The notes under the pieces are model-generated. The model saw only the letters and a program-made list of their open reading frames with translations. It did not search any database and was not told where the DNA came from. Of a DNA stretch of 20,710 nt, positions 7,280-13,718 are shown piece after piece. The number at the start of each line of letters is the position of its first letter. Positions within the stretch are counted from its first letter, which is position 1. Source of the stretch: HGM04593 sp045634365 (lineage in GTDB: Bacteria; Bacteroidota; Bacteroidia; Bacteroidales; Bacteroidaceae); NCBI GenBank assembly GCA_045634365.1, contig JAZRAC010000068.1, positions 1-20,710 on the forward strand, given 5' to 3'. Made by a program: the position numbers and the translations under genes.

Positions 7280-7295
7280 GCCCCCGAAAGGGGGC
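7280..7295 (+). repeat. GC-rich GNRA hairpin between the two plus-strand genes
   Basis: GCCCCC and GGGGGC close a GAAA tetraloop, forming a very stable 6-bp hairpin 16 bases ahead of ATG 7312. On the plus strand it is followed by A-rich sequence and not a U-tract, so it is not a standard terminator for this unit. It could protect or separate the two cistrons, or gate translation of the DUF5053-like gene. On the minus strand it is followed by moderately T-rich sequence, so weak termination of antisense transcripts is also possible. Confidence 0.6.
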
Positions 7296-7311
7296 ACAAA
7301 AAATAAATATT

Positions 7312-7719
7312 ATGGAACTACGCAAGCAATTACAAGAATTAGAGCCTTTAATGAAAGAGGGCTTAACTCCTGAGAACTTGGAACGTATAGAGAAGATTAA
7401 AGCATCTATAACCACAGATGCCGAGCGTGCAGAACTGGAAGCATTCGTGGAACATCATTTATTGGAAACAGAAGATGAAGTTGAATATTTGTATAATGAA
7501 ACAATCCGTTTGCAAATGGGCGAGGTATTAAAGATTGTAAATCTCTCGTACATCGCAAAAAAATATTTTGGCAAAACACAGGCTTGGTTATCTCAACGTA
7601 TCAATGGTTGCACAGTAAATGGTAAAAAAGCAACATTCAACAACGAGGAACTAGACACTCTTAACAGAGCTTTGACAGATATAGCACAAATAATAGGCTC
7701 GCACACTGTCCACGCTTGA
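7312..7719 (+). CDS. DUF5053-like protein (135 aa)
   Basis: The N-terminal half is acidic and helical (MELRKQLQELEPLMKEGLTP, then DAERAELEAFVEHHLLETEDE). The C-terminal half reads LSYIAKKYFGKTQAWLSQRI, then NGKKATFNNEELDTLNRAL. This SYIAKKYFGKTQAWLSQ(R)ING core matches what I know of DUF5053, a family of small proteins in Bacteroidales genomes and mobile elements. The IAKKYF...AWLSQRI pattern resembles a helix-turn-helix recognition unit, so DNA binding is a fair guess. It is the second gene after an operator-controlled promoter and ends before a strong terminator. It may be the regulator that binds the palindrome at 7051-7072, but no direct evidence links them. Confidence 0.75.
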   Translation: MELRKQLQELEPLMKEGLTPENLERIEKIKASITTDAERAELEAFVEHHLLETEDEVEYLYNETIRLQMGEVLKIVNLSYIAKKYFGKTQAWLSQRINGCTVNGKKATFNNEELDTLNRALTDIAQIIGSHTVHA

Positions 7720-7740
7720 TAGTGTTTTTGATTACACCCG

Positions 7741-7770
7741 CCCCTGCACTGAGCCGTGCAGGGGCTTTTT
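7741..7770 (+). terminator. Rho-independent terminator of the DUF5053 unit
   Basis: CCCCTGCAC (7741-7749) pairs with GTGCAGGGG (7756-7764) around a six-base loop and is followed by CTTTTT. It begins 21 bases past the stop at 7719. This is a textbook plus-strand terminator. Confidence 0.88.
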
Positions 7771-7836
7771 GGTAGTTATACCACCAATTGCCGCCTTTAA
7801 GGCGGCGCGATTTTTTTTGTAAACGCGCAAAAGCCC

Positions 7837-7867
7837 AAAAAGGGGAGCAACCTCGGTGGCTGCTCCC
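7837..7867 (-). terminator. Rho-independent terminator of the ArdC-N-like operon
   Basis: GGGAGCA (7843-7849) and TGCTCCC (7861-7867) pair. Read on the minus strand the hairpin is followed by CTTTTT. It lies 12 bases past the stop of the 161-aa gene and faces the plus-strand terminator at 7741-7770, insulating two convergent units. Confidence 0.8.
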
Positions 7868-7879
7868 TTTCAATTCTGC

Positions 7880-8365
7880 TTATTTTATCAGTTCTGCCTC
7901 AATCTCTGCAATCTTCTTGTTTATTTTCTCGCGGATAAAATCCACAAAGTTCAGCAAGAGTTCACGATTTGAGATTTTGAAAATCTCGTTGTTGTTGTAA
8001 CTCGATGCGCCCAACGCGAAGATAAGGCGGTAACTCGAAACCTCGAAAGTGTTATCTTCTTTCAGCACATCTTCGGCTGTATCGATTTGCTCCAATGTAT
8101 TAAGGAATGTTGTGCGTTTTGCCGATAGGTCTTTTTTCTGCTCCAACACCTTCAAGAACTCGGCAAGTTCCTTTTGCTTGCGTTCCATCTCCTTTTGCAG
8201 TTCCTCGGCCTTTTTCACTGCATCGCTTTTCTCTGCTTTGGGTTTCTTTTCAGCCTTGTCGGTGGGTGGAACTTGCACCACAAGTACCTTCTTTTCCTCG
8301 GTTTTTGAGTTCTTTACAGCGTTTACACTTTCTACATTCTCTACATTCTTTTTTGTTGTCTCCAT
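7880..8365 (-). CDS. Coiled-coil accessory protein (161 aa), unknown function
   Basis: The first 45 residues are low-complexity and charged (METTKKNVENVESVNAV), probably disordered. A Lys/Glu-rich coiled coil follows (about residues 45-90, including AEELQKEMERKQKELAEFL). The C-terminal half is more ordered, with SYRLIFALGASSYNNNEIF and ISNRELLLNFVDFIREKINK. I do not recognise the family. It is the last gene of a three-gene minus operon that includes an ArdC-N-like protein, and a strong terminator follows it. A structural, DNA-binding or anti-defence role cannot be separated on sequence. Confidence 0.65.
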   Translation of the reverse strand: METTKKNVENVESVNAVKNSKTEEKKVLVVQVPPTDKAEKKPKAEKSDAVKKAEELQKEMERKQKELAEFLKVLEQKKDLSAKRTTFLNTLEQIDTAEDVLKEDNTFEVSSYRLIFALGASSYNNNEIFKISNRELLLNFVDFIREKINKKIAEIEAELIK

Positions 8366-8418
8366 AGTTTTGTAAATTTTAGGGAGTTAATAATATACAC
8401 CTGTCGCGCGGTGTCCGC

Positions 8419-8850
8419 TTATTTTGTTATTGTATGCACTTGTGTTATATCGAAAAGGTGGCACACCGGGAAATAGTCCTCTCGTTCTGTTGCGTGTTCT
8501 CCTTTTGCTTCGGCAACCCGCTCACGCTCTGCCTTTGTTGCCTTTGGTGTGGCCCATATCATAAAAGAGGTTTGCCCTTTCTTCACTATGTAACCTGCTT
8601 TCTTCCACTCCTCAAAAGTGCGCAAGTCGGTTGTTGAGTACTGTTGTCGGTAAAAATTCAACAGTAAACTATTTACATTCTCCTCTATACCTTCCATTTC
8701 TGCCACTGCTTTAAGGTCGCGCGATAATGCGCTTAAATCCTGCCTACGCTTTAATGCGCGTTCTTTTTTACTCTCTTCCATTTCTTTAATCACTTTTCTA
8801 AATTGTTTTACATATAGTTTCCACTCTTGAAAATCATTAGCAAATAACAT
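8419..8850 (-). CDS. ArdC N-terminal-like (antirestriction-type, ssDNA-binding) protein, 143 aa
   Basis: ATG at 8850 (MLFANDFQEWKLYVK) is chosen because the longer frame from 8901 would overlap the upstream gene by 65 bases; from 8850 the overlap is 14. Residues about 15-60 are a charged helix (EMEESKKERALKRRQDL). The C-terminal part has TFEEWKKAGYIVKKGQTSF, then IWATPK and, near the end, YFPVCHLFDITQV. The 'T...W...GY.V.KG......W' then 'fp...lFd..QV' order is the signature of the ArdC N-terminal domain (PF08401-type). That domain binds single-stranded DNA in antirestriction proteins. The zinc-metalloprotease-like C-terminal domain of full ArdC proteins is absent, so this is a lone N-domain version or a remnant. 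Function as antirestriction is inference. Confidence 0.6.
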   Translation of the reverse strand: MLFANDFQEWKLYVKQFRKVIKEMEESKKERALKRRQDLSALSRDLKAVAEMEGIEENVNSLLLNFYRQQYSTTDLRTFEEWKKAGYIVKKGQTSFMIWATPKATKAERERVAEAKGEHATEREDYFPVCHLFDITQVHTITK

Positions 8851-9043
8851 ACTCGTTGCCCTTGGTCTGGAAAAAGTTATCTCCGCTTGTGTATAATTCA
8901 AGTTCTTCGCCCTCTGCGGTGGTAAAAATGATGCTCAACTCATAAATGCTATTAAACACCTTTGTAATCTTCGCACCCTTAAATAGTTGGTTGATAACCT
9001 TAAAACCCTGCTCCTTTGTGAATGTCTTATAACCCTTTTTCAT
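8837..9043 (-). CDS. Small accessory protein (68 aa), unknown function
   Basis: MKKGYKTFTKEQGFKVINQL opens a compact alpha-beta pattern: a helix at residues about 8-20, a strand-like IYELSIIFTT, an EGEELELYTSG turn, and a closing strand. The stop overlaps the downstream ArdC-N-like start by 14 bases, so the two are probably co-translated. No clear -7 box is visible directly upstream. I do not recognise the family. Confidence 0.55.
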   Translation of the reverse strand: MKKGYKTFTKEQGFKVINQLFKGAKITKVFNSIYELSIIFTTAEGEELELYTSGDNFFQTKGNEYVIC

Positions 9044-9110
9044 TGCTCTTGTCTGTTTAGTGTTGTTGTGTTGCTTTGCAGTAATTTATCTGGCGGTTGA
9101 AGCCAGAACG

Positions 9111-9156
9111 GTGTGAGCCTTTTAACTTTTTTGCTCCTCACACTGAGCTTTTTTTT
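9111..9156 (+). terminator. Possible plus-strand terminator / hairpin with T-tract
   Basis: GTGTGAG (9111-9117) pairs with CTCACAC (9137-9143). The overlapping GCTC (9133-9136) can pair with GAGC (9145-9148), which is directly followed by eight T. No plus-strand gene precedes it, so it may end an uncharacterised transcript or act in the leader of the minus operon that starts at 9043. Confidence 0.4.
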
Positions 9157-9307
9157 AATTTTTCCGTCGTATATCGCCGACACGTATGTTTCGCCTTTTG
9201 TGGCTGCCTAAAAGTGTCCGCCAGTGCAGTGGTGCAAGGTTTTATAAAGAAATACTACCTGAGAGAAAATGAGGTGTGGAGATTTGTTGAGAAACCATCG
9301 GCCCGAC

Positions 9308-9338
9308 CTTGATTAGCGAGATGGCGAAAGTACCTTTG
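9308..9338 (+). promoter_or_regulatory. Promoter-like element without a following gene
   Basis: CTTG (9308-9311), a 19-base spacer and TACCTTTG (9331-9338) closely match the Bacteroidetes consensus TTTG-n19-21-TAnnTTTG. The RNA would run toward the 3' end of the minus-strand large terminase gene. The first ATG downstream, in AATGGTAATGTAA, is closed by a stop after three codons, so a noncoding transcript is likely if the site is active. Confidence 0.45.
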
Positions 9339-9625
9339 CAGCGGAAAAAGGGAAACGCAGAAGTGTCGCTATACAAAGGATTAAATCAAAGGCGAAGTGG
9401 GAGAAAAAGAGCAAAAATAGATAGCGCAGCTATCGCTATAAAACAAGAACACCCGTGTAGTATTCGGTCTTAAATGGTAATGTAAAGACGGAGAGAAATA
9501 CAATCCGGGTACCAAACCACGAAATTCGGTTAATATTTCACATCTGAAAGAAAAGTGTCAAAAATGAACGGAATTTTGCCGCCCGTCACTATACATAGGC
9601 GGTTGAAAAAGAAAGAATTACCTAT

Positions 9626-9853
9626 CAAAAAAACGGTGAAAATTCGGGAAATTCGGATTTTTTTCGCTCCTCTGCGAGCAACTATCTTGATAATGAGGTA
9701 GTTGCGAGCCCCCGACACCGCAATTTTTGCGGTTATCCGTAAGGTCACCCCCCAGCGCCCTGCGCCACCCTCGACGATTACCACATCGGATTTTTGCGGA
9801 ATATGCCACATAACATTGGCGGTAAGCGCGAATGCGTGCACAAAAAAACGGTG
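9626..9853. repeat. 13-bp direct repeat CAAAAAAACGGTG
   Basis: Identical copies lie at 9626-9638 and 9841-9853, 202 bases apart, in the noncoding stretch after the large terminase gene. They may be recombination traces or protein-binding sites. Confidence 0.6.
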
Positions 9854-9896
9854 CGACGATTACCAATCGCCACACCACCAATAAAATACGATTACC
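9774..9896. repeat. Three direct copies of ACGATTACC
   Basis: Copies at 9774-9782, 9856-9864 and 9888-9896 flank the 3' end of the large terminase gene on its downstream side. The spacing is uneven, so these are not phased iterons. A terminase recognition role is conceivable but not shown. Confidence 0.5.
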
Positions 9897-9900
9897 TTAA

Positions 9901-11526
9901 TTACCCTCCGTAAGAAAAACCAACATTACCGATATCCACAACCAGTTGCGGGAACCTCTCGCAACCAATTGCCAAAGTATCAAAAGCATCACTTCCATCT
10001 GTGCGGCTTTCCAATTTATCTTCTTCGGTTTCGGCAAGTTTCTCCCCGCGCTTATCCTTGCCTCCATTGTAAACGCCAGCCGTTTGAATTGAGATAATCA
10101 GGTCTTCATTGTTCTCGCGATTTATATGAATATGTCGATTAGCTTTACCTACCAGCATACGATTTATAATCAGCTGCTTTTCCATATGATGCATAGGCTT
10201 ACCAATATAGACATCGTGCACCTCCCAGCCTTGTGTGCGAAACGCCTCAATGATAACCCAGCGGAAATCTTCGTCATTTACGGCGTAGTTACTGCCGAGA
10301 GCCGTGCTGTCATAATAAAAGATAACCTCCTTTCGCCTATGGTTGCGGTAATATTTGCAGAAGTCGCCCACAAGTTCCACTAGCTTGCGCTCGTACTTAA
10401 CAAATAATGATTTTATTACGCGCAGGTTTCTGCCATCGACAACCTGCCCGGCAACTAGCCAATTGATATTAGCGTTAAAATCAAAAGCAATGCATATAGG
10501 GTGCATAGATGATACATCTGCGTCCATCAGCGACGATGGCTCCTTTATTTTATCGAATTGATATTCCAAACTGTCTAGATAGCCAAAATTAGTGGCCGAG
10601 TAGTAATTACGTTCAGTGAGTGAGTTGTAGAAACCATCGCGTGATATCCCCACACGTTTGCACATAACAGATGTTTGAAATGTCAGTGGTGGCAGGTCGC
10701 GCTTCAGTTGGGAGATAAACGCATCGCCGAGTACTGCGAGGTTGTACAATGTAGGAGCTTCACGATAGTATACAGCGACAGAACGTAGTTTACAGAGGTC
10801 GCGGTTAAGTTGAGTGAGATAACCTTTGGTGTATTCCGGGACAGGCTTGCCATCAGCTTGCATTTTCTTAACACGTTCCTTAACCTTCCATATCTCATAC
10901 ACGATGCCTTTGATAAGTTCAATTGTTTCGGCATCGCATTTCTTTTCATAATCGAGGAACCACGAACCCTTCTTTGTCAAGGGCATATCGCTGGTAATCA
11001 GCATACCGTGATGATAACTGCGATGTCCGAAGTACTGCCTGTTACCACGATTAGCCGGGAATGTTTCATCTTTCAGTTGTTCGTAATCTACAAACTTCGC
11101 TTCATCAATAGTTAAAGCATCGAAACTATGAGAGTTTGATGTTCCTTGCCTGTCTTGGGAGATGATGAAACCGATAGAACCGTTATAGAACGATAGCACA
11201 TTTTCATAGTTCTCCGGCTTGAATATAGGTTCAGGCCACCCCCATTTTTTAGGCGGGCGGTGGCCAATGCACCAATGAATATCACGTTTGAACCCCCATT
11301 TCTCCCAATGAACCAGCATCGATGGCAGCGTGTTTGTAAGCGCGCGTTTGGCATTAGGAGAGATTATGCCACTAATAGAACCGGGCATACGTTGCATATT
11401 CCTTAAATTCCATTGCGCTTGTATTGCCCCCTTGCCAATGGCACGACCACCTACGAGTATAGAGTCTTTCGCTCCAATATACATTATCTCCTGTTGTATG
11501 TCGTTAAGGTATATTTTCTGTGCCAT
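9901..11526 (-). CDS. terL: Terminase large subunit
   Basis: The 541-aa protein is the ATPase-nuclease motor that packages phage DNA through the portal. The N-terminal ATPase domain has a Walker A-like loop GGRAIGKG at residues 26-33 (Lys32) and a Walker B ALTIDE at 137-142 (Asp141, Glu142). The C-terminal RNase H-like nuclease shows three acidic stations: Asp349 in IAFDF, Asp406 in FYYDS, and Asp510/513/516 in TDGSDAFD. Length is normal. The Walker A ends GKG where most have GK(S/T), a deviation of note. ATG at 11526 overlaps the small subunit gene by 23 bases, so the subunits are coupled. TerL is the last gene of the packaging operon. Confidence 0.9.
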   Translation of the reverse strand: MAQKIYLNDIQQEIMYIGAKDSILVGGRAIGKGAIQAQWNLRNMQRMPGSISGIISPNAKRALTNTLPSMLVHWEKWGFKRDIHWCIGHRPPKKWGWPEPIFKPENYENVLSFYNGSIGFIISQDRQGTSNSHSFDALTIDEAKFVDYEQLKDETFPANRGNRQYFGHRSYHHGMLITSDMPLTKKGSWFLDYEKKCDAETIELIKGIVYEIWKVKERVKKMQADGKPVPEYTKGYLTQLNRDLCKLRSVAVYYREAPTLYNLAVLGDAFISQLKRDLPPLTFQTSVMCKRVGISRDGFYNSLTERNYYSATNFGYLDSLEYQFDKIKEPSSLMDADVSSMHPICIAFDFNANINWLVAGQVVDGRNLRVIKSLFVKYERKLVELVGDFCKYYRNHRRKEVIFYYDSTALGSNYAVNDEDFRWVIIEAFRTQGWEVHDVYIGKPMHHMEKQLIINRMLVGKANRHIHINRENNEDLIISIQTAGVYNGGKDKRGEKLAETEEDKLESRTDGSDAFDTLAIGCERFPQLVVDIGNVGFSYGG

Positions 11527-12127
11527 TTATCTTAAATATTTTATCAGGATTATAATCCTCTTGCTCCAATTCTATGTACTCTATATACTCGCACTCTTTG
11601 TTATACTCGGCGATTTTTTTCTCAATCACCTTGCGGAGATTGGGAATTGGCTTGAACCCTGCCACGGAAGGATCATCAGTCGGGATAAACGCCTGCACAA
11701 CGATTTTATCATAGTCGAATGTCTGCTCATCTTCCTTATCGAGGTGAGTGTATTTGCCGTATTTATCAGCCGCAGCTGTCATAGCCTTTGCATCTTTATT
11801 TACGCGGGCCACCTCATAGGCCTCGTTAATCATTTCGATGAAACGATAGCGATGATAATCCTTTGAAGTCTTCTGAAATTCCCCAAGGAGCAATTTCAAT
11901 ATAGATAAGTCTGTATAAGCCTGACTTTTTCCGAGTTTATAATCTTGTTGGAGTTTGAGTATGATTTCCTTGTCTTTGATGCGAGGGTGTTGTAACCAAA
12001 AGTTGTATAGGTCGCGCAAACGAAAAATATGCTCTTGCGTGGCGAGTGGTACCCCTGCCCGCTGCATATCTCGGGCGTCGGCAAAAAGGTTCTCACGAGC
12101 GGTATCTATTATTGCAGGTAGCGGCAT
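11504..12127 (-). CDS. Terminase small subunit-like protein
   Basis: A 207-aa protein directly before the large terminase gene, overlapping it by 23 bases. Residues about 40-85 (HPRIKDKEIILKLQQDYKL, then GKSQAYTDLSILKLL) give a helix-turn-helix pattern like that by which small terminases recognise phage DNA. A helical middle follows (EMINEAYEVARVNKDAKAM), resembling an oligomerisation region, and the C-terminus is acidic (EYIEYIELEQED). Position plus the HTH makes the call probable. ATG at 12127 comes two bases after the TAA of the upstream small HTH gene. Confidence 0.75.
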   Translation of the reverse strand: MPLPAIIDTARENLFADARDMQRAGVPLATQEHIFRLRDLYNFWLQHPRIKDKEIILKLQQDYKLGKSQAYTDLSILKLLLGEFQKTSKDYHRYRFIEMINEAYEVARVNKDAKAMTAAADKYGKYTHLDKEDEQTFDYDKIVVQAFIPTDDPSVAGFKPIPNLRKVIEKKIAEYNKECEYIEYIELEQEDYNPDKIFKINGTENIP

Positions 12128-12128
12128 A

Positions 12129-12404
12129 TTATTCGTCTATTGTCATATCTTTAATATAAGTAGCAGATAGTTGCACCGCGAGCGGAGAACCGACCTTTGC
12201 AAGTTCCAGTTCTTGCTTGCGAAGAGCCAACGCGGTAGTCGCTTTGCCTTTGTCATACGCCTTGCGTACCGGTGAGAGTTTGTTGCCGAGTTCATCGCGC
12301 AATACACTCTCATCGACATCGAGCAGAGCTGCTATATCGCTCACAGGGGTTAATGCCTCGGCAAGTTCCCGGACATTATGTATAAATTCATCAGAGTAGT
12401 TCAT
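12129..12404 (-). CDS. Small HTH-type protein of the packaging operon (91 aa)
   Basis: ATG at 12404 (MNYSDEFIHNVRELAEAL) is preferred. It follows the A-rich leader AAATCTTTACCTATCA and overlaps the PLD-like gene by 14 bases, whereas the longer frame from 12506 lies deep in that gene. The segment TPVSDIAALLDVDESVLRDE reads as a helix-turn-helix, followed by a helix with KAYDKGKATTALALRKQEL. This order matches small, HTH-bearing partners found before terminase genes, so it may assist DNA recognition in packaging. An alternative is an operon regulator. Confidence 0.6.
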   Translation of the reverse strand: MNYSDEFIHNVRELAEALTPVSDIAALLDVDESVLRDELGNKLSPVRKAYDKGKATTALALRKQELELAKVGSPLAVQLSATYIKDMTIDE

Positions 12405-12867
12405 TGATAGGTAAAGATTTATCTTGCATTTCGGCAAAGCCCTGTGCAAGCTGGTTATAGAGTTCCGGCGAAGATGATATAATTCCACACTCAAAGCGAT
12501 TCCCACGTGTCTGGTTCTGCGAGGTTACAACTGCCACTTTGTAGCGGTTATTACCGAGTAAAACGACCTTAGAGTGATTTTCTGCAAGGTGAACAGACTC
12601 AAATATAGAAGTGATGAACTTATATAGATGAACAGTTTTCCTTGCCGCTTTAAGGTCGCAAAAAAGAGAAGCCGATGTGATTAAGCCCTCTCTACGTAAT
12701 CGCCAGATACGGCGCAGGAACTCTTCGGAGGTGGAGAAGGTTGAGATAACAATCTCCGAAGCTCCGATGTGTTCCAAGATAGAGGCAATCACATCGGCCA
12801 GCTGGACAGAGTTTGAGAAATAAGCCTGCACAGGCCTATCTTCAAACTGTTCCAACTTGAAAGCCAT
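12391..12867 (-). CDS. Phospholipase D-like (single HKD-type) protein
   Basis: The 158-aa protein has a PLD-superfamily core: a strand-helix unit (EIVISTFSTSEEFLRRIW, residues 38-55), then HSKVVLLGN at 98-106 and SQNQTRGNRFECG at 116-128. These correspond to the HxK strand and the S.N.T...E half of the HKD motif. His98 and Lys100 are present, but the usual Asp five residues after Lys is Gly105/Asn106. Single-HKD members act as dimers. Roles in the superfamily include nucleases and lipases. In this packaging operon (four bases after the 257-aa gene) a DNA-processing role is plausible, but the altered motif may mean it only binds. Confidence 0.65.
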   Translation of the reverse strand: MAFKLEQFEDRPVQAYFSNSVQLADVIASILEHIGASEIVISTFSTSEEFLRRIWRLRREGLITSASLFCDLKAARKTVHLYKFITSIFESVHLAENHSKVVLLGNNRYKVAVVTSQNQTRGNRFECGIISSSPELYNQLAQGFAEMQDKSLPINELL

Positions 12868-12871
12868 AAAG

Positions 12872-13645
12872 TCAAAGGTTTATGCCAAGTTCCGATAATT
12901 CGGCAAGCGTGTCGTCGCTGATGGGCGCGCCGGCTTGCTGTAAGAACTGAACACGCTCAAAAATTTTAGCACGAATGCTGGCAGCCTTACCTTCCTCACC
13001 CTTATCGATAAGCTGTTGCATCTTGCCTTTGTTGAGCGAGATAAATTTGCGAGCATTGCCTATCTGCTTTGCTAATTCCGCGCCATCGATGGGCTGCTCC
13101 TCTTTGGCAACAGATATAACTTCATTTGCCGGTAGAGGTTCACCTTTTACATAGCCATCGTAAGCAGCAAGAGCCTCACGATAACTTTTCTCTGCCTCGT
13201 CGAGCAGTTTTAGTTTCTCATAGCGGTCGCAAGGCTGCATCTTCTCCATCGCTTTGAGTTCCTCAAAAAGGGCCTTAATTTTAGTATAACGCTCAAAATT
13301 GCCATCCCAAAGTTTTTGGATATCTTCTGGTAATTCGTCGTGGTCGGCACGTTTGCCGGCGTGTTCCGCAGCAGATTTGTCAAGCAGCTGCTTAATAGCA
13401 GGCACGATCTGCTTTTCCATAACAACAACCTCGTGCAAAGTTTTTCCGTCATCACGTATGCGCAGATGTTTTCGGAGCTCATATTCGAGTTTCGGCATCA
13501 TCTTTGCTCCCCGACGGATAATATTCTGGTGCAAGATGCGGTTACGGCTCAACTGCAAAAGCATCATAGCACCTTCTTCAATCTTACGCTCGGCAACCGG
13601 GGTTTCGAGCCATTCTCTAATTTTTTCAGTCAATTTATGGTCCAT
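12872..13645 (-). CDS. Coiled-coil protein of unknown function (257 aa), first gene of packaging operon
   Basis: The protein is helical and charged throughout. It starts MDHKLTEKIREWLETPVAE and continues with a basic helix (ILHQNIIRRGAKMMPKLEYE). A coiled-coil-like centre lies near residues 110-160 (ERYTKIKALFEELKAMEKM), and the end is Ala/Glu-rich (QQAGAPISDDTLAELSELG). No enzymatic motif is seen. It starts the operon that continues with the PLD-like, HTH and terminase genes, after a terminator. Proteins of this shape are common in Bacteroidales phage packaging clusters in my recollection, but I know no function. Confidence 0.65.
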   Translation of the reverse strand: MDHKLTEKIREWLETPVAERKIEEGAMMLLQLSRNRILHQNIIRRGAKMMPKLEYELRKHLRIRDDGKTLHEVVVMEKQIVPAIKQLLDKSAAEHAGKRADHDELPEDIQKLWDGNFERYTKIKALFEELKAMEKMQPCDRYEKLKLLDEAEKSYREALAAYDGYVKGEPLPANEVISVAKEEQPIDGAELAKQIGNARKFISLNKGKMQQLIDKGEEGKAASIRAKIFERVQFLQQAGAPISDDTLAELSELGINL

Positions 13646-13650
13646 ATAAT

Positions 13651-13694
13651 TAAAATTTTAAAGTCGGCAGCAGCCTTTTAAGCAAACTGCCGAC
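13651..13694 (-). terminator. Rho-independent terminator after the tail tube gene
   Basis: GTCGGCAG (13663-13670) and CTGCCGAC (13687-13694) are an 8-bp perfect inverted repeat. On the minus strand it is followed by TTTAAAATTTTAA. It closes the capsid operon 25 bases past the stop at 13719. Confidence 0.78.
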
Positions 13695-13718
13695 CTCCGT
13701 ACAGACAAAAGCAGTATG

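Larger units (their letters stand above)
9044..9900. other. 857-bp stretch without a convincing gene: hairpins, repeats, one promoter-like site
   Basis: Short frames here lack family-like sequence and good starts, so I call no gene. Contents: CTGGC/GCCAG hairpin (9090-9106); a GTGTGAG/CTCACAC inverted repeat (9111-9143); a GATAGC/GCTATC hairpin (9420-9434); a GCAACTA/TAGTTGC inverted repeat (9678-9705); an ACCGCAA/TTGCGGT hairpin (9717-9733); two copies of CAAAAAAACGGTG; and three copies of ACGATTACC. A plus-strand promoter-like element at 9308-9338 has no frame behind it. The stretch follows the large terminase gene and could hold a packaging site, an RNA or remnants of older DNA. Confidence 0.6.

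Noticed and set aside
7069..7299. Minus-strand 76-aa hydrophobic frame opposite the 55-aa gene
   Set aside because: Antisense shadow of the coiled-coil gene; Leu/Phe-rich composition arises from the complementary Lys/Glu codons.
8851..8901. Longer start (160 aa) for the ArdC-N-like gene
   Set aside because: It would overlap the 68-aa gene by 65 bases, whereas ATG 8850 gives the common short overlap.
9097..9312. Plus-strand 71-aa frame
   Set aside because: It runs through the hairpin and T-tract at 9111-9156, has no leader or promoter, and reads as low-complexity Phe-rich sequence.
9530..9881. Two minus-strand frames (103 and 87 aa) after terL
   Set aside because: They overlap each other in different frames, have unlike composition (many Arg, Cys, Asn), poor starts, and cover hairpins and direct repeats. 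They are treated as shadows of a noncoding stretch.
12405..12506. Longer start (125 aa) for the small HTH gene
   Set aside because: The extension overlaps the PLD-like gene by over 100 bases and has Arg/Leu-rich shadow composition. ATG 12404 has an A-rich leader.
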